64,000 nt of DNA from Blakeslea trispora. Taxonomy: Eukaryota > Mucoromycota > Mucoromycetes > Mucorales > Choanephoraceae. This document shows positions 10,080 through 21,078 of the stretch, one piece after another (the stretch's first letter is position 1; each line of letters opens with the position of its first letter). The stretch covers positions 62,001 through 126,000 of the forward strand of contig JAIWNE010000041.1 in NCBI GenBank assembly GCA_025331445.1, read 5' to 3'. The notes under the pieces are model-generated. The model was not told where the DNA came from and did no database searches. It was given only the letters and a program-made list of their open reading frames with translations. Position numbers and translations under genes: made by a program.

Positions 10080-10249
10080 AAGGCTAGAAAGAAATTGACC
10101 GGTAGTATCCGCCTTAATCAGTTATTACTTTTGTAATAAACCATCTTTTACACACTTGGCCAATCCTCAAAAAAAGAAAGAAAGAAAAAGAATAAACCAG
10201 TCATTTACATAGATAGCTTAGTTCCTTTGAATTCACATCTTCATCCTCT

Positions 10250-10860
10250 TTTTGGAAAGAGTAGGCACAACTGCTTTCATTAGCATACCCTTCTTAGAAC
10301 AACCGAAATTCCTGCGAATATGCATGTTGAAGCCGGCTTCATCGATGAAAATGCAGCGCTGACTCCAATGCACATTACTATCGTCTAACCTCTCCGAAAC
10401 TCTCTCTCTCTTCTCAACTCCAATGTTCTTTAAGCCGTTCTTGCTGCTACAACGGGCTCCAGCTTTTTAAGTGTCAAAGGAGCATGAAGGATAAGGTACC
10501 TGTGGTTGCTAGACAAGTTGATTGCTCCAACTTGAGGACACCTGTCGAGCAATGCATCCCGTGCTTTCCGTAAAACTGCCTTAGGCTTCTCGCCCAAAAA
10601 AAATACAAAGAAAGTCAGTGTGGCATGGCTCTAGCTTTCCTATTCTCTTAGTCTGTTTTCTTTGGCCAGGAAGACGTTTTACTTCATTGTTTTTATGCTG
10701 CTTGACACAGTGTTGAGCAGTTATTTCAACTATGCCAACAATAGATTCAGCCTTACGTGCTGAAAAGCCCTGTTTGATAACAAGATCCAACAGTTCCTGG
10801 ACCTGCTCAAGAGAGTAGGGTCTGTATGGATCCCTGTTGCTTTTTTTTTTATATAAGGCT
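10250..10860 (-). pseudogene. Remnant of a second DDE transposase (IS630/Tc1 type)
   Basis: On the minus strand the 5' part encodes YRPYSLEQVQELLDLVIKQG, a helix-turn-helix start of IS630-type transposases, and the 3' part CIFIDEAGFNMHIRRNFG, the first catalytic Asp with its usual context. Several frameshifts and stops separate them, and everything after the first Asp is lost. It differs from both other transposases in the window. Confidence 0.75.
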
Positions 10861-11700
10861 CACTGTTTTCCCAATAGTGTCACTCAAGACTCACTGCCTC
10901 AGCTAAATCGCCTATTTATTGCTCTACTTCCGTAGGCTCATATCTTGGAATTTCGTCATTAATGTGAACACAACGGGAAATTTTGGCTAGGATTTTAATT
11001 TTTTGAAATGAAGAAAATCTGAGAAAACCTCTAACTTTTTCAAGAAAAAAGGAGGACTTGAGAAAAATTAAGAATTTTTTATTCAGTTCTTGAAAAAATA
11101 AGTAAAACTTAAGAAAAACTAAGAAATCTTCATTTGCCCTCCTTCTCTTTCCTTCGCTCTACGACACTCCACAATACTCTACAATACGACACAGCACTCC
11201 CCATCACTCTACAACACTCTACAGTACTCCCCATCGCTTCTCATCACTCTCCATCAGAACAGAACATAGGTCAAACTGAAGCTTCTTTTCTTAAAATCAA
11301 TAAATTGCATTTATTTATTTGGCTACATTTGTTTAGGATTGTTTATTGCATTGCAATATATCATAGAATAGGCAGCATCGTTTATTTAGATATAAAACAT
11401 ATTCAAGCTTAAAGTAAAAGACTACAATAGGCAGTACTTAACTTCGTTATCATTATCTTGTCTTGAAATAACTTCATCGTGCAATACTAAAGCTCGGAAA
11501 ATAGAAGCTCACCTCTTGGCAATATACCTACCGTACCTTATGTTCAAAGTATTCTTTTTTGCTTGCACTAAGCTTCTTGTAATAATACATTAGCTATCAA
11601 TCTACTATGTGTGTGCATGTTGTTGTTGTTGCGTAAAACATTTCCTACCTTTTGTTGAAGGGTGTCCTCTCTTTCTTTAGACATGATTGTCAACAGATTT
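10861..11700. other. Low-complexity gap with ACTCTAC-type direct repeats
   Basis: Poly-A/T and AGAAAAA tracts at 10985-11130, then irregular CACTCTACAAC/CACTCC units at about 11155-11255. No gene is supported. Confidence 0.5.
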
Positions 11701-11759
11701 GTCTACTACATATAGAAGAAGTCAAGTTAGTACAGTGATTATTTTAGAGAACAAAAAAT

Positions 11760-12240
11760 AACAAGATATACCTTCAGCATGGTATTGCATATGGCTCTAA
11801 GCTTGGATCCAATGCGAGAAGTGACAAATTTGAAGACACATCCCTATGAGTAGAGCATTAGTAATTTGAAAAAGCAAAAGTAAAACACTTATAACTTACA
11901 TTCCATAACAAGCCATATCATTATGTTCTTCATATTCTTTGTCAAATTTACATAAGGGCAAGACAAGGTATTGCTCTCTCAAGAGGCTCAAGTTATCCAA
12001 GAACAGACCGTTGATTGCGACATCAGACGTCGTGTTGTTTTCAGTAGGCAAAGCAAAAGTGGACCTATTGTTTACTAGATTTCAAAATATCATTTTGTAG
12101 TAAAGTCATCTCTTCCTTTAAGAAATTGCTTTCTTGTTCAAACTTATTTACTGTGTTAACAAGTTCATTCAGCTTTTACGAGATGCCTTTAGACTCAATC
12201 ATAAGGACTCTTTGGAGCATGAGTTGCTGTTTAAAGCATG
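11760..12240 (-). pseudogene. Exon fragments of an unrecognised gene
   Basis: On the minus strand three coding-like pieces occur in order: a coiled-coil segment (NELVNTVNKFEQESNFLKEE), then TSDVAINGLFLDNLSLLREQ continuing to NDMACYG, a GTAAGT...CATAG intron (about 11850-11900), and CVFKFVTSRIGSKLRAICNT. Stops separate the first two. It looks like the accessory genes of the surrounding elements but cannot be assigned. Confidence 0.45.
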
Positions 12241-12799
12241 TAGCTTACAAAATTTCCAAGTTCCCCGGAAATAAGTATATTGATTGAGACAAGTACGTTC
12301 ACCTTTACATCTTCAGTTATACCTAAATTTTCATTCTTGCCCTTCTATAACCGATTTATAAGGTAAGTTATAGAAGTGGCTCTTTGTACGACCGATTTTT
12401 AAGGTAAGTTGTATAAAGAAACTTTGTGGGTCATATTGTTTTAGGCATTCGTTTTTTTTTAGCAACGCAATAAACCAAGTCAGACAAGCATCTCATTCGT
12501 ATGGTTTTATTTTGCAGGCAATAATATCAATATCGCGCAAAGTAACTCTAGTTGACTTAAAACTATCCTGTTTATTTCTTGCTAAAGTATATATTGCTTA
12601 TAGCTAGCCGGCAAACGGGATCTGTTCACTATTCACATAGACATTGTCCGGATAATTAAGCAATAAGCATCTTGCTTTAACCCTTACGAACATACTCTAT
12701 ACATGAAGCAAGAATATTAGAGGAATAAGAATTAAGCAGACGAATAAAGAATTAAATGGTTTGGAAAAAGTGATTAAGAACAATAATATATATACAATT

Positions 12800-14083
12800 T
12801 TATTGGCAAGATCTTCTCTTGCCCAAAGAGTACACGGGTACTTGTCTTTGCATACTTTTGATGCTTGCAATGCTTTCAACAAGAACACCTCGAACGTTCA
12901 GCATTAAGTGCATTATAGGAATGATTCTGTTGGAGAATTCATTCAATGCGATAGGGAAAGTCAAGCGTGTTGAACGCTTGACTACAAATAAAGAGCCTTT
13001 TGCCTTTTCCAAAGTCATTGCTTGCAAGTTGTTGCCTTGTTAAAGAGTATAAGTTAATGTTTATCAAATTCTTTATTATGGATACTTACAATCAATGACT
13101 ATGCCAACTTGCTTAATGTTGCTGCTGAAGGCTGAAGCTTGGTTCTTCAGCATCAATGGGCACTTGAAGTAAGCTTTTTGGAGAGTCTTGGTTTCGTACT
13201 CTCCAGATTGAGCGCCAATCTCCAAACAGCCGAGATGATGATCAAGGTATTGGAAGCTCATGTCTGGTATCTCGCATGACTGCTTTCGCCTGATTGGCAT
13301 AATGCCCCCCCCCAATGCTTCTTCCTTCATTGGTTGAGGTGGACACCTCATTCACCTGAGTGTGTCTATGAAATATAGTGTTTTTAAGTTAGTATACAGT
13401 TTGACCTTATTTCTCTTCAAGCCAAAAACACTTACCCATGAACCTCCCCTCCTGTTCCAATCAGCAAAGTTTTGATGAAACTCCATAAACTGTATAAGAT
13501 TTCATCTTCATCTTCAAACTTTTGAAGATTGAGGATGTCGTTTTCAGTAAATAAAAACAATGCAGATCTTAGGGCATTCTTCAACCATTTTTTTGCAAGA
13601 TCAGATCTTCCTTTGGCTTCGATCTTCTCAATTACTTCTTCCAATTCATCATATGTATACTAAAAAAAGATGAAAAAAAAGTCAGTATATATGCTCTGTA
13701 TATAGAATAAATTATCTTACCTGTCCGACCAGACTATTCAAGATTTCTCTGTACGCTGTGTCGAGGTCATTTTCAAGTGGAAATCCACCTTCTGCTAGTA
13801 TTTCTTCTTCTTCTTGGGTGAAGACACCTGCCAAATTAGCATCATATAAGTCTAAGATCAAGCTTTGACTGGGACTAGATAAGAAGTAAGTATCGTCGTC
13901 GTGTGTGTATAAGGATTAGTACTTACTGCTCAACAGCACACTTCAAAGCGAATTCTCTTAGTACGTCTTCAGCATATCTTCCAGATTTTAACTTCCACTT
14001 CTTTTCAAGAACAATAGAATTATACAACTCAGCTACTTTCTGGACCTTATTGGATGTTATTCTTGATGCGTATTGAAGAGATA
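12800..14083 (-). pseudogene. Second copy of the truncated PD-(D/E)XK-like gene
   Basis: Same exons and introns as 3930-5214, on the other strand. The G run in the fourth exon is nine rather than eleven, so the PD...LEIG exon is out of frame with the upstream exons in this copy. It is also joined at its 5' end to the broken Tc1 transposase. Confidence 0.65.
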
Positions 14084-14926
14084 GGCCAGAACTCAAATCC
14101 ACTTATCTTGTGTCGTGTCTTCCAAGCACGAGTAGCAGCAGCAGTGTGGCATGTAGCGCCATCTTCTTGGAAGGTGAAGGTCCTGTCTTCCTTGGCTTGA
14201 AGATTCAAGAACCATGGCTGGAAGTGATCAGCCAAAATCTGGATGGATCGCTCAGAGTCTACTGAGCCATCCACGAACACAAGAGGCCCCGCTCCACCTC
14301 TCCAAAAACAGTCCCACAGCATTACACTTCCTTTACCAAACTTTTTTAGTAGGAGCTGTGAGCTCCTCTTTGTAAGCCTGGCCTTGCTGTCGAATGACTC
14401 TCAGGCCGCCGCGATGTCCTTCTATCTCATACCGAGACTCATCCGACCAAATGACGCTGGCCCATTGATCAGTGGACCAATTGACATGATTCTGGGCCCA
14501 TTCCAAGCGTTTTTGCTTGTGGTGGGGTGTCAACGCAGGCTTCTTCTTGGCATAGTAAGAATTGAAACCCATAGCACGAAGATATTCGATAACTGTCGCC
14601 TTACAGACGTTGACACCAAATTCCTCCAATTCATGCTTGACACCATCAAAGCTTAAAAAAGGTTTCTTGGCCACTATGGACCGTAAGTGTCTCATATCTC
14701 TTTCATCGACTTTCATAAGTGCTTCAGAAAAGGTGCGAGGCAGAGTTGAGTCTGTTTTGCTGATGCGAGCGATGATACTGTTGACAGCTGAAAGAGGTAG
14801 CTCAACCAGCCCAGCTATCTCACGCTGGGAATGACCGGCGCGATTGAGATAGAAAACTCCTCAATACTTTTCGTCTTTGCGCTCGTTGTAAGAACCACGC
14901 TTAGTAGTGTTTGTAACTGTAGGCAT
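14083..14926 (-). pseudogene. Second copy of broken Tc1 transposase
   Basis: Mirror of 3086-3929, with the same early TGA, the same one-base shift in the A run and the same loss after the second Asp. Shared lesions show that the arm was duplicated after decay. Confidence 0.88.
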
Positions 14927-15040
14927 TTTGAGTTTTGAGTAGTTTTAGATGGGTAACAAAAGGTTTATTAAAGTAGTATTCAAGGAAGAAGATTATAATA
15001 AATTTTTTGACTGTCCGAACCAAAATTTTGTGCCAGTGTA

Positions 15041-15598
15041 TATGAGATCTGGACAAAAAAAAAAAAATCGTATGAACATGTCAAAAGTTTTTAGCCAATC
15101 AAATAATCTCCATTAACGATCAAAAATTTAACCGTGTCCGCCAATCAAATTTGCCAATTAAAGGGACTTTGTCTTCATCCTTCTCCAACCAATCATTCAA
15201 CATGCTTATTAAAATAAGCGAACGCCCTAAAATAGTATGTAACTTTTGATTATTATTTTTCAAGAAATTGTAGTGATCAAATGACCCATTGAAATACTAC
15301 GCTTAGCTATATCTCTGATTTTTTTCTTGAATAAGCCAAAGCATTGCATTCTGTCTGTTTGTCAAACTAGAAAGTAAACACATTCAGTGGATAGGCTAAC
15401 TACAACTTGTAGTTAAAATGAAGCTAGTATGCCACATGTTACACGCTATTTCCAAAAAAGAAAGAAGAGTAACACACACAAATCACTGACCCGGATGACT
15501 TTAATATAAATAACACCCCACCTCTTTTTCTCTCCCTCTTTCTTTTTCTTTTGAAAAACCAGTTGTTTAGACCAACAAGCTAAAAGAAGCAAAAAAGA
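15041..15598 (+). promoter_or_regulatory. Upstream region of the P450 gene
   Basis: CCAATCA boxes occur at about 15095 and 15141, a TATAAATA at 15505, then a CT-rich tract (15520-15550) typical of fungal core promoters, about 50-90 bases before the ATG. The part nearest 15041 is plain AT-rich flank of the transposon. Confidence 0.5.
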
Positions 15599-17632
15599 AT
15601 GGATCAATTATCTTCAGTAAAGAACAACCTACCTGTCCAAAGGTTAATGGAGCTTTACAATACCTATGTGTTACCTCGTCTTACAAAAAGAAACAAAACT
15701 ATCGGCATCAGTACTGCTGTAGCATTCTCTGTGATGTACTTTATCTATGAACGTATCATAAAGCCTCCAAAGCATTTGCGTCAATTCCCATATGTGACCT
15801 ATTATCAATCCATCAAGACTGCTCTTATGAAAGAAAGTGCCAGAGCTTTCGATCGTCGTGTAGTTGCACCAAAGCTTAAAGATGAATGGAAAGAGGGAGT
15901 CTATTTGGTAAGAAAATGATTCGGTCTAGAAGAATGAATTGACTAAGCACGACTATAATTTCATTAGCGTCTCTTTGGTAACGGATGGAATGTGATGGTG
16001 GCCAACCCAGAGCTTGCCAAAATAGTCTTCTTAAAGACAGGTAAAAAAAAAAAAAGAAGAAATCACTTGAAATATTTCTGCTATCAACACTCAATTGTCT
16101 ATGATCATGATAGATAATTTCCCAAAATCTGTACCCACTGAAATCTCAAAGCGAACTGTGATTGGAAAGTTCTTGGGAGATAACAGTATTGTGATGTCAA
16201 ATGGACATGTCTGGAAAAGTCAAAGGAAGCTTGCAAACCCAGCCTTTCATCGCTCTATGCCTGTTAATCTATTCGGTCATTTGACTCTTGACTTTTTCGA
16301 TGTAGTCGAACAACACAATGGTCATGTTGACTTTACCGATCTTATTCAAAGATGGACATTAGATGCTATTGGAAAGGCAGGCTTTGGTAAAGAACGGATA
16401 TAACTCCCAAGAAAAAAAGAGAGACTCATACATATCTATTGAATGAATAGGCTTCAATTTCAATGCCATCAAACAAAAGGACAATGAATGGGTAGAGACT
16501 TACAATGTTGTCAATGAAGGCTTAAAGAGTGGATTGCATTTCCTTTTCCCATTCTTGGATCAAGCAGACTCTATTTGGCTTACAGCTAGCCGTCGTAATG
16601 TTCATTATCATCTGAATCGGTTCCTTAGTATGGTAGATCAGATGACTTTGAAAAAGAGAGAAGCAGTTGAGAAGGGTGACACTGAAAACAACTACTTGGC
16701 AGAAAATGAGAAGGATCTTTTGACTTTGATGATTGAAGGTGAAATGAGAGGAGAAGGTATCATGTCCAATGAAGATTTAAGAGTAAGTTGTTATCCTATA
16801 GACATATATAACCATCATTCATCTATTTCTGTCTTAGAGCAATGTCTGTCTTTTCTTTTTGGCTGGTCATGATACCACTTCAAATACACTGAGTTTTGCC
16901 ATCTATTACCTTGCAACACACCCTGTAAGTTACCTTCTTAAGAACAACATAGCCTATGCTGATTTTATAAAATTCAGGAAATTCAACAAAGAGCTAGAGA
17001 AGAAGCTATTCGAGTCTTGGGTGATGAACCTAAGGATGTTTTGCCTACTTTGGAGCAAGCAAGAGAACTTGTCTATATCAATCAAGTGATGAAAGAGGTA
17101 AGCTGAAAAAGGAAAACACATCTTTTGACACTGAATTGAAATGCATTAGACTCTCCGAATTAACGGACCTGTATCTCGTGTTGTTTCACGTAAAGCTACT
17201 GAAGACTTTGTCTTGAATGACAAACTCATTCCCAAAGGCACATTGGTCAATGTTGATCTTCACAATATCCATCAAAGTGAGAAATTCTGGACAAATCCTG
17301 ATGAATTCAATCCTGAGAGATTTGCTGAAGATGGTGAAGGAACCACACGTAAAGCAGGCACTGGTATGACTTGGTTACCATTTGGTTCAGGTGCTAGACA
17401 ATGTATTGGCATGAACTTTAGTTTATATGAACAACGTGTTTTCCTATCTATGCTTTGTAAGTATTTAGGAAATCTTTTGAAACCACCATGTTTTGACTCT
17501 TTTTCTTTTATAGTAAGAAAATACACTTGGAAATTACCTGAAGATTCTATCCATAAGCATGGTGTCGTTACTATAGGTGCTGGTATTGCCTCTCCTGCCA
17601 AACTGGACATTGATTTCACGAAACGCTACTAA
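15599..17632 (+). CDS. Cytochrome P450 monooxygenase, eight exons
   Basis: Exons 15599-15907, 15968-16040, 16114-16386, 16451-16782, 16838-16924, 16978-17097, 17150-17456 and 17514-17632 join in frame to about 539 residues, the usual P450 length. An N-terminal membrane segment (ISTAVAFSVMYFIYER) should anchor it in the ER. The I-helix motif AGHDTTS (about 338-344), the ExxR pair in KETLRINGPVSR (about 398-401) and the heme loop FGSGARQCIG with Cys near 483 are all present. The last intron (17457-17513) is also open in frame, but splicing gives LLRKYTW, a normal P450 sequence, so splicing is preferred. The substrate cannot be told from sequence. It looks like a Mucorales microsomal fatty-acid or xenobiotic class enzyme and needs a P450 reductase. 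Confidence 0.95.
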
Positions 17633-18400
17633 ACCTATATAAATAATCAACCCTTTTTCTTTATGAGTAATTAGTATAAAATAAAGCCAAGCCAAAAAAA
17701 AAATGTTTGACTACATCTCTCCAAACACATACAAAAGAATCTTGGTTTATCTTGTTACAAAACAATACTTTTCTTGTCTTTGCACCTATTTTCTTTTTAA
17801 AAGTCAAGATTGGCTGTCATATTTGTTTACAGCTTGTGGTGTTCTTACTTTATTGGGTTGTAATATTTGTTCATGTTGAATATTGTTGCATGTGTGTGGG
17901 GGATATCCTTCACTTTCTATCAAATTGGAAACAAAACAAAAAAAAAGAAGGGGGGAAACTTTAGTGAGGAGGAATATGAGATTTATGAATTTCAAACCTT
18001 TTCTTTCCTAATCTCGACCTCAACCCAACCCATTTTTTTTTTTTTGTTTGGTTTGTTACTTGAAAAGAAAAAAAAAAACGATACGATTCTTTTAAAGAAA
18101 AGGAAAAAAAAAGGGTGTTTTTTGAGGCCTATTTTTCTTTAAATTTAAGCTGTTCAATCTCTCTCCCTTGTTCTTCTTCTTGTGCCATTTGATTTATTGA
18201 TGTGTTGCCCCGAAAATCTATTTCCGGACATACTTTACGTCAATAATTGAATATGCAAATCAAAGCGCTTCCATATTTGTTTACATTAAGCTTGTTTAAA
18301 GTTATGCACATCTTCCAATTTAACTTTTTTTTTATCTTTTTCTGGTTAAAACAAGTGATTCATTTCCTTCTTTTTCTCTTTCTTTTATCTTTTTCTAACC
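17633..18400. other. Gene-free stretch between P450 and bZIP
   Basis: Contains AATAAAG-type poly(A) signals soon after the P450 stop (about 17670), long A and T runs at 18025-18115, and a T/C-rich tract before the bZIP ATG. Open frames here are low-complexity and not credible genes. Confidence 0.5.
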
Positions 18401-19386
18401 ATGTCAAAACGTATAAAAACAGAACTACAAGAAGACCAAGATGATTTACTCTTGTCTTATTTAAATTCAGAGTGTATGGCTACCAATACTTTACCTTGTT
18501 GGGCCAATAGCCATATGGATCAAAAATACATAGACACAGTATCAGATAGCCTAAAGGAACCCAATCATCCTTGGTCCTATCTTGCGCCTTCCTCCCCCAA
18601 TCATCTGTTAACGGATATGTCTCTCTTTTGGGCACAACAACAACAACAAAATCATCAAGACACGTTATACCATCAACTGGCATGTTCTCCTTCTTATTTC
18701 CAGGCAACAGAAAGTCTAGAAGGCACACCACCCTCACCTAGCTCACTCAGTTCATATTCTTCGTCTTCTAGTGACACGAAGCCGAGAAAGAAGCGTGGAC
18801 GTAAGAAGCGTGCTACCCTCACCCACCCTACCCTTCTTCAACCCTATCCACCTGTCGTCATTGCCCCTGCACCTCTCAAACCATTGACACCTATCCTGCC
18901 AGCGCTTGAACTAAATAAGGCAGAAGAAAAGACAGAAAAAGAGCAAGAGAACGCGGAGCACCCAATCGATACCAAACAAGCCGATCCTCAAAAGGCAGCC
19001 ATTATAGCCAAGCGACAAGAACGGCTGATAAAAAACAGAGCAGCAGCACTTTTGTCACGTAAAAGGAAACGAGAACATTTGATCGCCCTTGAAGATCAAC
19101 GTAAAGAATTACTGGACACAAACAAGTCACTAAACGAACAAATTCGACAGTTACAGCTAGAGAACCTAAAGCTTCATACATTAATGAATCCTAATTCAAG
19201 TCAAGAAAAACAAACGGAAGAAGATGGGTTTATCTGCATTATGATGGCTATGGTAAAAAAAAAAAAGAAAACATTGAGAGGTTATCGCGTATTGACTTTA
19301 TTTTCTTTAAACAAAGATTCTTTTGTTTTATTGCACATTTGTCGCGTCATTTTCTCAAATCAAAAGTAAAAAAGAAAAACTGATTT
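18401..19386 (+). CDS. bZIP transcription factor, ATF6/CREB3-like, possibly membrane-tethered
   Basis: The N-terminal half is Ser/Pro/Gln-rich with a basic AT-hook-like patch (KPRKKRGRKKRA, about 126-137). The basic region KRQERLIKNRAAALLSRKRK (about 204-223) and a leucine zipper (about 225-255) resemble ATF6/CREB3-type bZIPs. Two C-termini are possible. Unspliced, the frame ends at 19369 with a Lys-rich tail. A GT-AG intron at 19253-19316 (64 nt, the size of its neighbours) instead joins FICIMMAM to ILLFYCTFVASF, giving a hydrophobic stretch of about 20 residues and a short basic tail ending at 19386, about 307 residues. That would place the factor in a membrane, as ATF6 is. The spliced form is preferred on intron length and result, but is not proven. 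Confidence 0.85.
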
Positions 19387-19571
19387 GACAGTTTCATTAG
19401 AACAATAGGAAAGGTAATGAGGTTTTATAGACACACGCTTTTCTTAAAGATATTTGAATGCAGCTTCAAGAATGCAGACAATAAATAATCCCTCTTGTTT
19501 GTTTGTTACTAAGCATCCTAACAACAAAATGCCCAAAACCAATAAATAAATAAATAAACAAGCCTTTTCTT

Positions 19572-20079
19572 TTAACAGCAACAAAAGAAAGATTGTTTTG
19601 TGTATTGATGTTCTGATTTTTTATGTAATTTTGGCTTTGTCTTCCATAATAACGGTAAACCTTCTTCCTCTTCTTCTTCCTCTTGTTCTTCCTCTTGTTC
19701 TTGATCTGAATGACTATCATCCAAATAAGCAGCATCCACTTGACTGTAATAATGATGACTTTTAGACTTTAAACGACTCATCTTTGCCTCTAAAACGAAA
19801 AAAAGAAAAGTTTAAAGAGAATATCATGGTACTTTGTTTATCTATTGCTTACCCAATTTATGAATAGTTTCCGTTTGTTCCTTCTGTTCTTCAGCTGTCA
19901 ATAGACTCCATCTAGGTATTGCATTCGTCTCATTTGGCCATGAAGGGATGGGAGTGTTCTATAGATCATGTTGAATAAAAGAAGGTGTGTGTCAAACATG
20001 CTATTGTTTTTTTTACTTGTTGATGTACAATTTGTTGAAAGGGATCATGAGGATCATCAGGAAATAGATTTGAACTCAT
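19572..20079 (-). CDS. Small acidic hypothetical protein, three exons
   Basis: Exons 20079-20017, 19958-19853 and 19789-19572 join in frame (introns 58 and 63 nt) to 128 residues. It begins MSSNLFPDDPHDPFQQIVHQ, has a middle with WPNETNAIPRWSLLTAEEQK and a coiled segment, then SHHYYSQVDAAYLDD and a run of Glu, and ends in Lys and Cys residues. No family is recognised. Compact introns and a sensible joined product support a real gene. Its start lies 161 bases from the start of the zinc-finger gene on the other strand, so they share a promoter region. Confidence 0.7.
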
Positions 20080-20240
20080 CTTGCATAAAGAATAAAGAAA
20101 GAAAGAAAAAAGTCAAGTTGAATTCTTTGACCAATCAGATAAAAGATACAATGATTTCTGACAACAATTCTTTTTTTTTTTTTTTTCTAAAAAAAAATAT
20201 TTTTTTCTTCTTTTTTTTTTTCCTTCCTTTAACTTGTAAA
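20080..20240. promoter_or_regulatory. Short bidirectional promoter between small acidic gene and zinc-finger gene
   Basis: A 161-bp interval rich in T runs (20170-20225) separates the two divergent starts. Such T tracts are common nucleosome-poor promoters in these fungi. Confidence 0.5.
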
Positions 20241-21053
20241 ATGAAAACCACCTTAAAGAAAGGCAGCATAGAACACACAAAAGAGAATGAAGCAGCCATG
20301 ATAGAAAACAAATACGCTTCACTTGTCTCTCTGATTGATACCATTTACCCTCCTTTACTCTGTACATTATGTGATACAGTCTTTACCACCAAAAATGCAT
20401 CCAGCCTACACTTTACAGAGAAACACCAAAGAAAATCACGCTATATCTGTATACACCCTCATTGTGACAGGCGATTTGTCTCTAAAGGTGCCCTAAGGTT
20501 TCATATTGGACGATCCCATCTTGTGATGCATGCCAGAAAACCACTACCCGATCCTCCATTCTATTACCATAAAGTCATTATGTCTGACATGAGCTCACAA
20601 CAACCCACGTTAAAACAAGTAGAGATAGAACAAGCAATAGAAGAAGAAGAAGAAGAAGAAGATTATGATGATTTGATTCCTTCTTCACCTCTTTCTTCAT
20701 GCTCATCCCTATCTTCTTCTTCTGCTCCTGATTCACCACTACTACAGACTTCACCTACACCATTATCGCCCTTCTCTTTATACCACCATCACAAAAAGAC
20801 CTCTACAGCCAAAAGACCCACCTTATCTGCCAAAGCAGAACAATTCCTCAACAGTATTTATCCCCCACTTCAATGCCCTAGTTGCAATCAACTGTTTGGT
20901 CGAAAGACGAATGTGATAAAACATCTAACAGAAGCTCATATGGGGCAAGAACCTTATCGATGCATCTATCCTCACTGTAATCATCCTCGTCTTTACGCTA
21001 CTCGTGAAGGCCTTGTTTATCACATTGTACATGCTCATGACACTAGAAAATAA
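20241..21053 (+). CDS. C2H2 zinc-finger protein with four fingers
   Basis: Start chosen at ATG 20241 (MKTTLKKGSIEHTKE), because the longer frame from 19968 runs through the neighbour's exon and a T-run promoter. The 270-residue product has two finger pairs, one near each end: CTLCDTVF...HFTEKH and CIHPHCDRRF...HIGRSH, then CPSCNQLF...HLTEAH and CIYPHCNHPR...HIVHAH. The first finger of each pair follows IYPPL and the second contains HPHC or YPHC, so the pairs look like an internal duplication. Between them lie a Glu-rich run and a Ser/Pro-rich linker. Likely a DNA-binding regulator in the nucleus; the target is unknown. Confidence 0.85.
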   Translation: MKTTLKKGSIEHTKENEAAMIENKYASLVSLIDTIYPPLLCTLCDTVFTTKNASSLHFTEKHQRKSRYICIHPHCDRRFVSKGALRFHIGRSHLVMHARKPLPDPPFYYHKVIMSDMSSQQPTLKQVEIEQAIEEEEEEEDYDDLIPSSPLSSCSSLSSSSAPDSPLLQTSPTPLSPFSLYHHHKKTSTAKRPTLSAKAEQFLNSIYPPLQCPSCNQLFGRKTNVIKHLTEAHMGQEPYRCIYPHCNHPRLYATREGLVYHIVHAHDTRK

Positions 21054-21078
21054 TGATAATAAACAAATAAATACTATT

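Larger units (their letters stand above)
2972..15040. mobile_element. 12.07-kb composite inverted structure with Tc1-type outer ends
   Basis: Both outer ends read TACACTGGCACAAAATTTTG inward, that is a TA target dinucleotide followed by a CACTGGCAC terminus, as in Tc1/mariner insertions. Arms 2972-5658 and 12356-15040 are inverted copies of each other; the centre (5659-12355) is unique. Similarity stops exactly at the outer TA on both sides, which is what a TA-duplicating insertion of the whole unit would give. Each arm carries a broken Tc1 transposase followed by the 3' part of a PD-(D/E)XK-like gene. Movement as one unit is inferred; the ends and arm symmetry are read directly. Confidence 0.75.
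12356..15040 (-). repeat. Right arm of 12-kb inverted structure
   Basis: Inverse copy of 2972-5658, with a G run two bases shorter (C run at about 13305-13313). The inner edge is at 12356; the outer edge is the TA of the Tc1-type end. Confidence 0.93.

Noticed and set aside
10030..10110. GAGTGGCATAGTTG, like a tRNA A box
   Set aside because: No matching B box or cloverleaf; the sequence reads better as coding.
17707..18444. Open frames after the P450 gene
   Set aside because: Low-complexity T/A-rich, no start context, no introns, no conserved composition.
19968..20240. N-terminal extension of the zinc-finger protein
   Set aside because: It runs through the first exon of the antisense small gene and a poly-T promoter; ATG 20241 is a better start.
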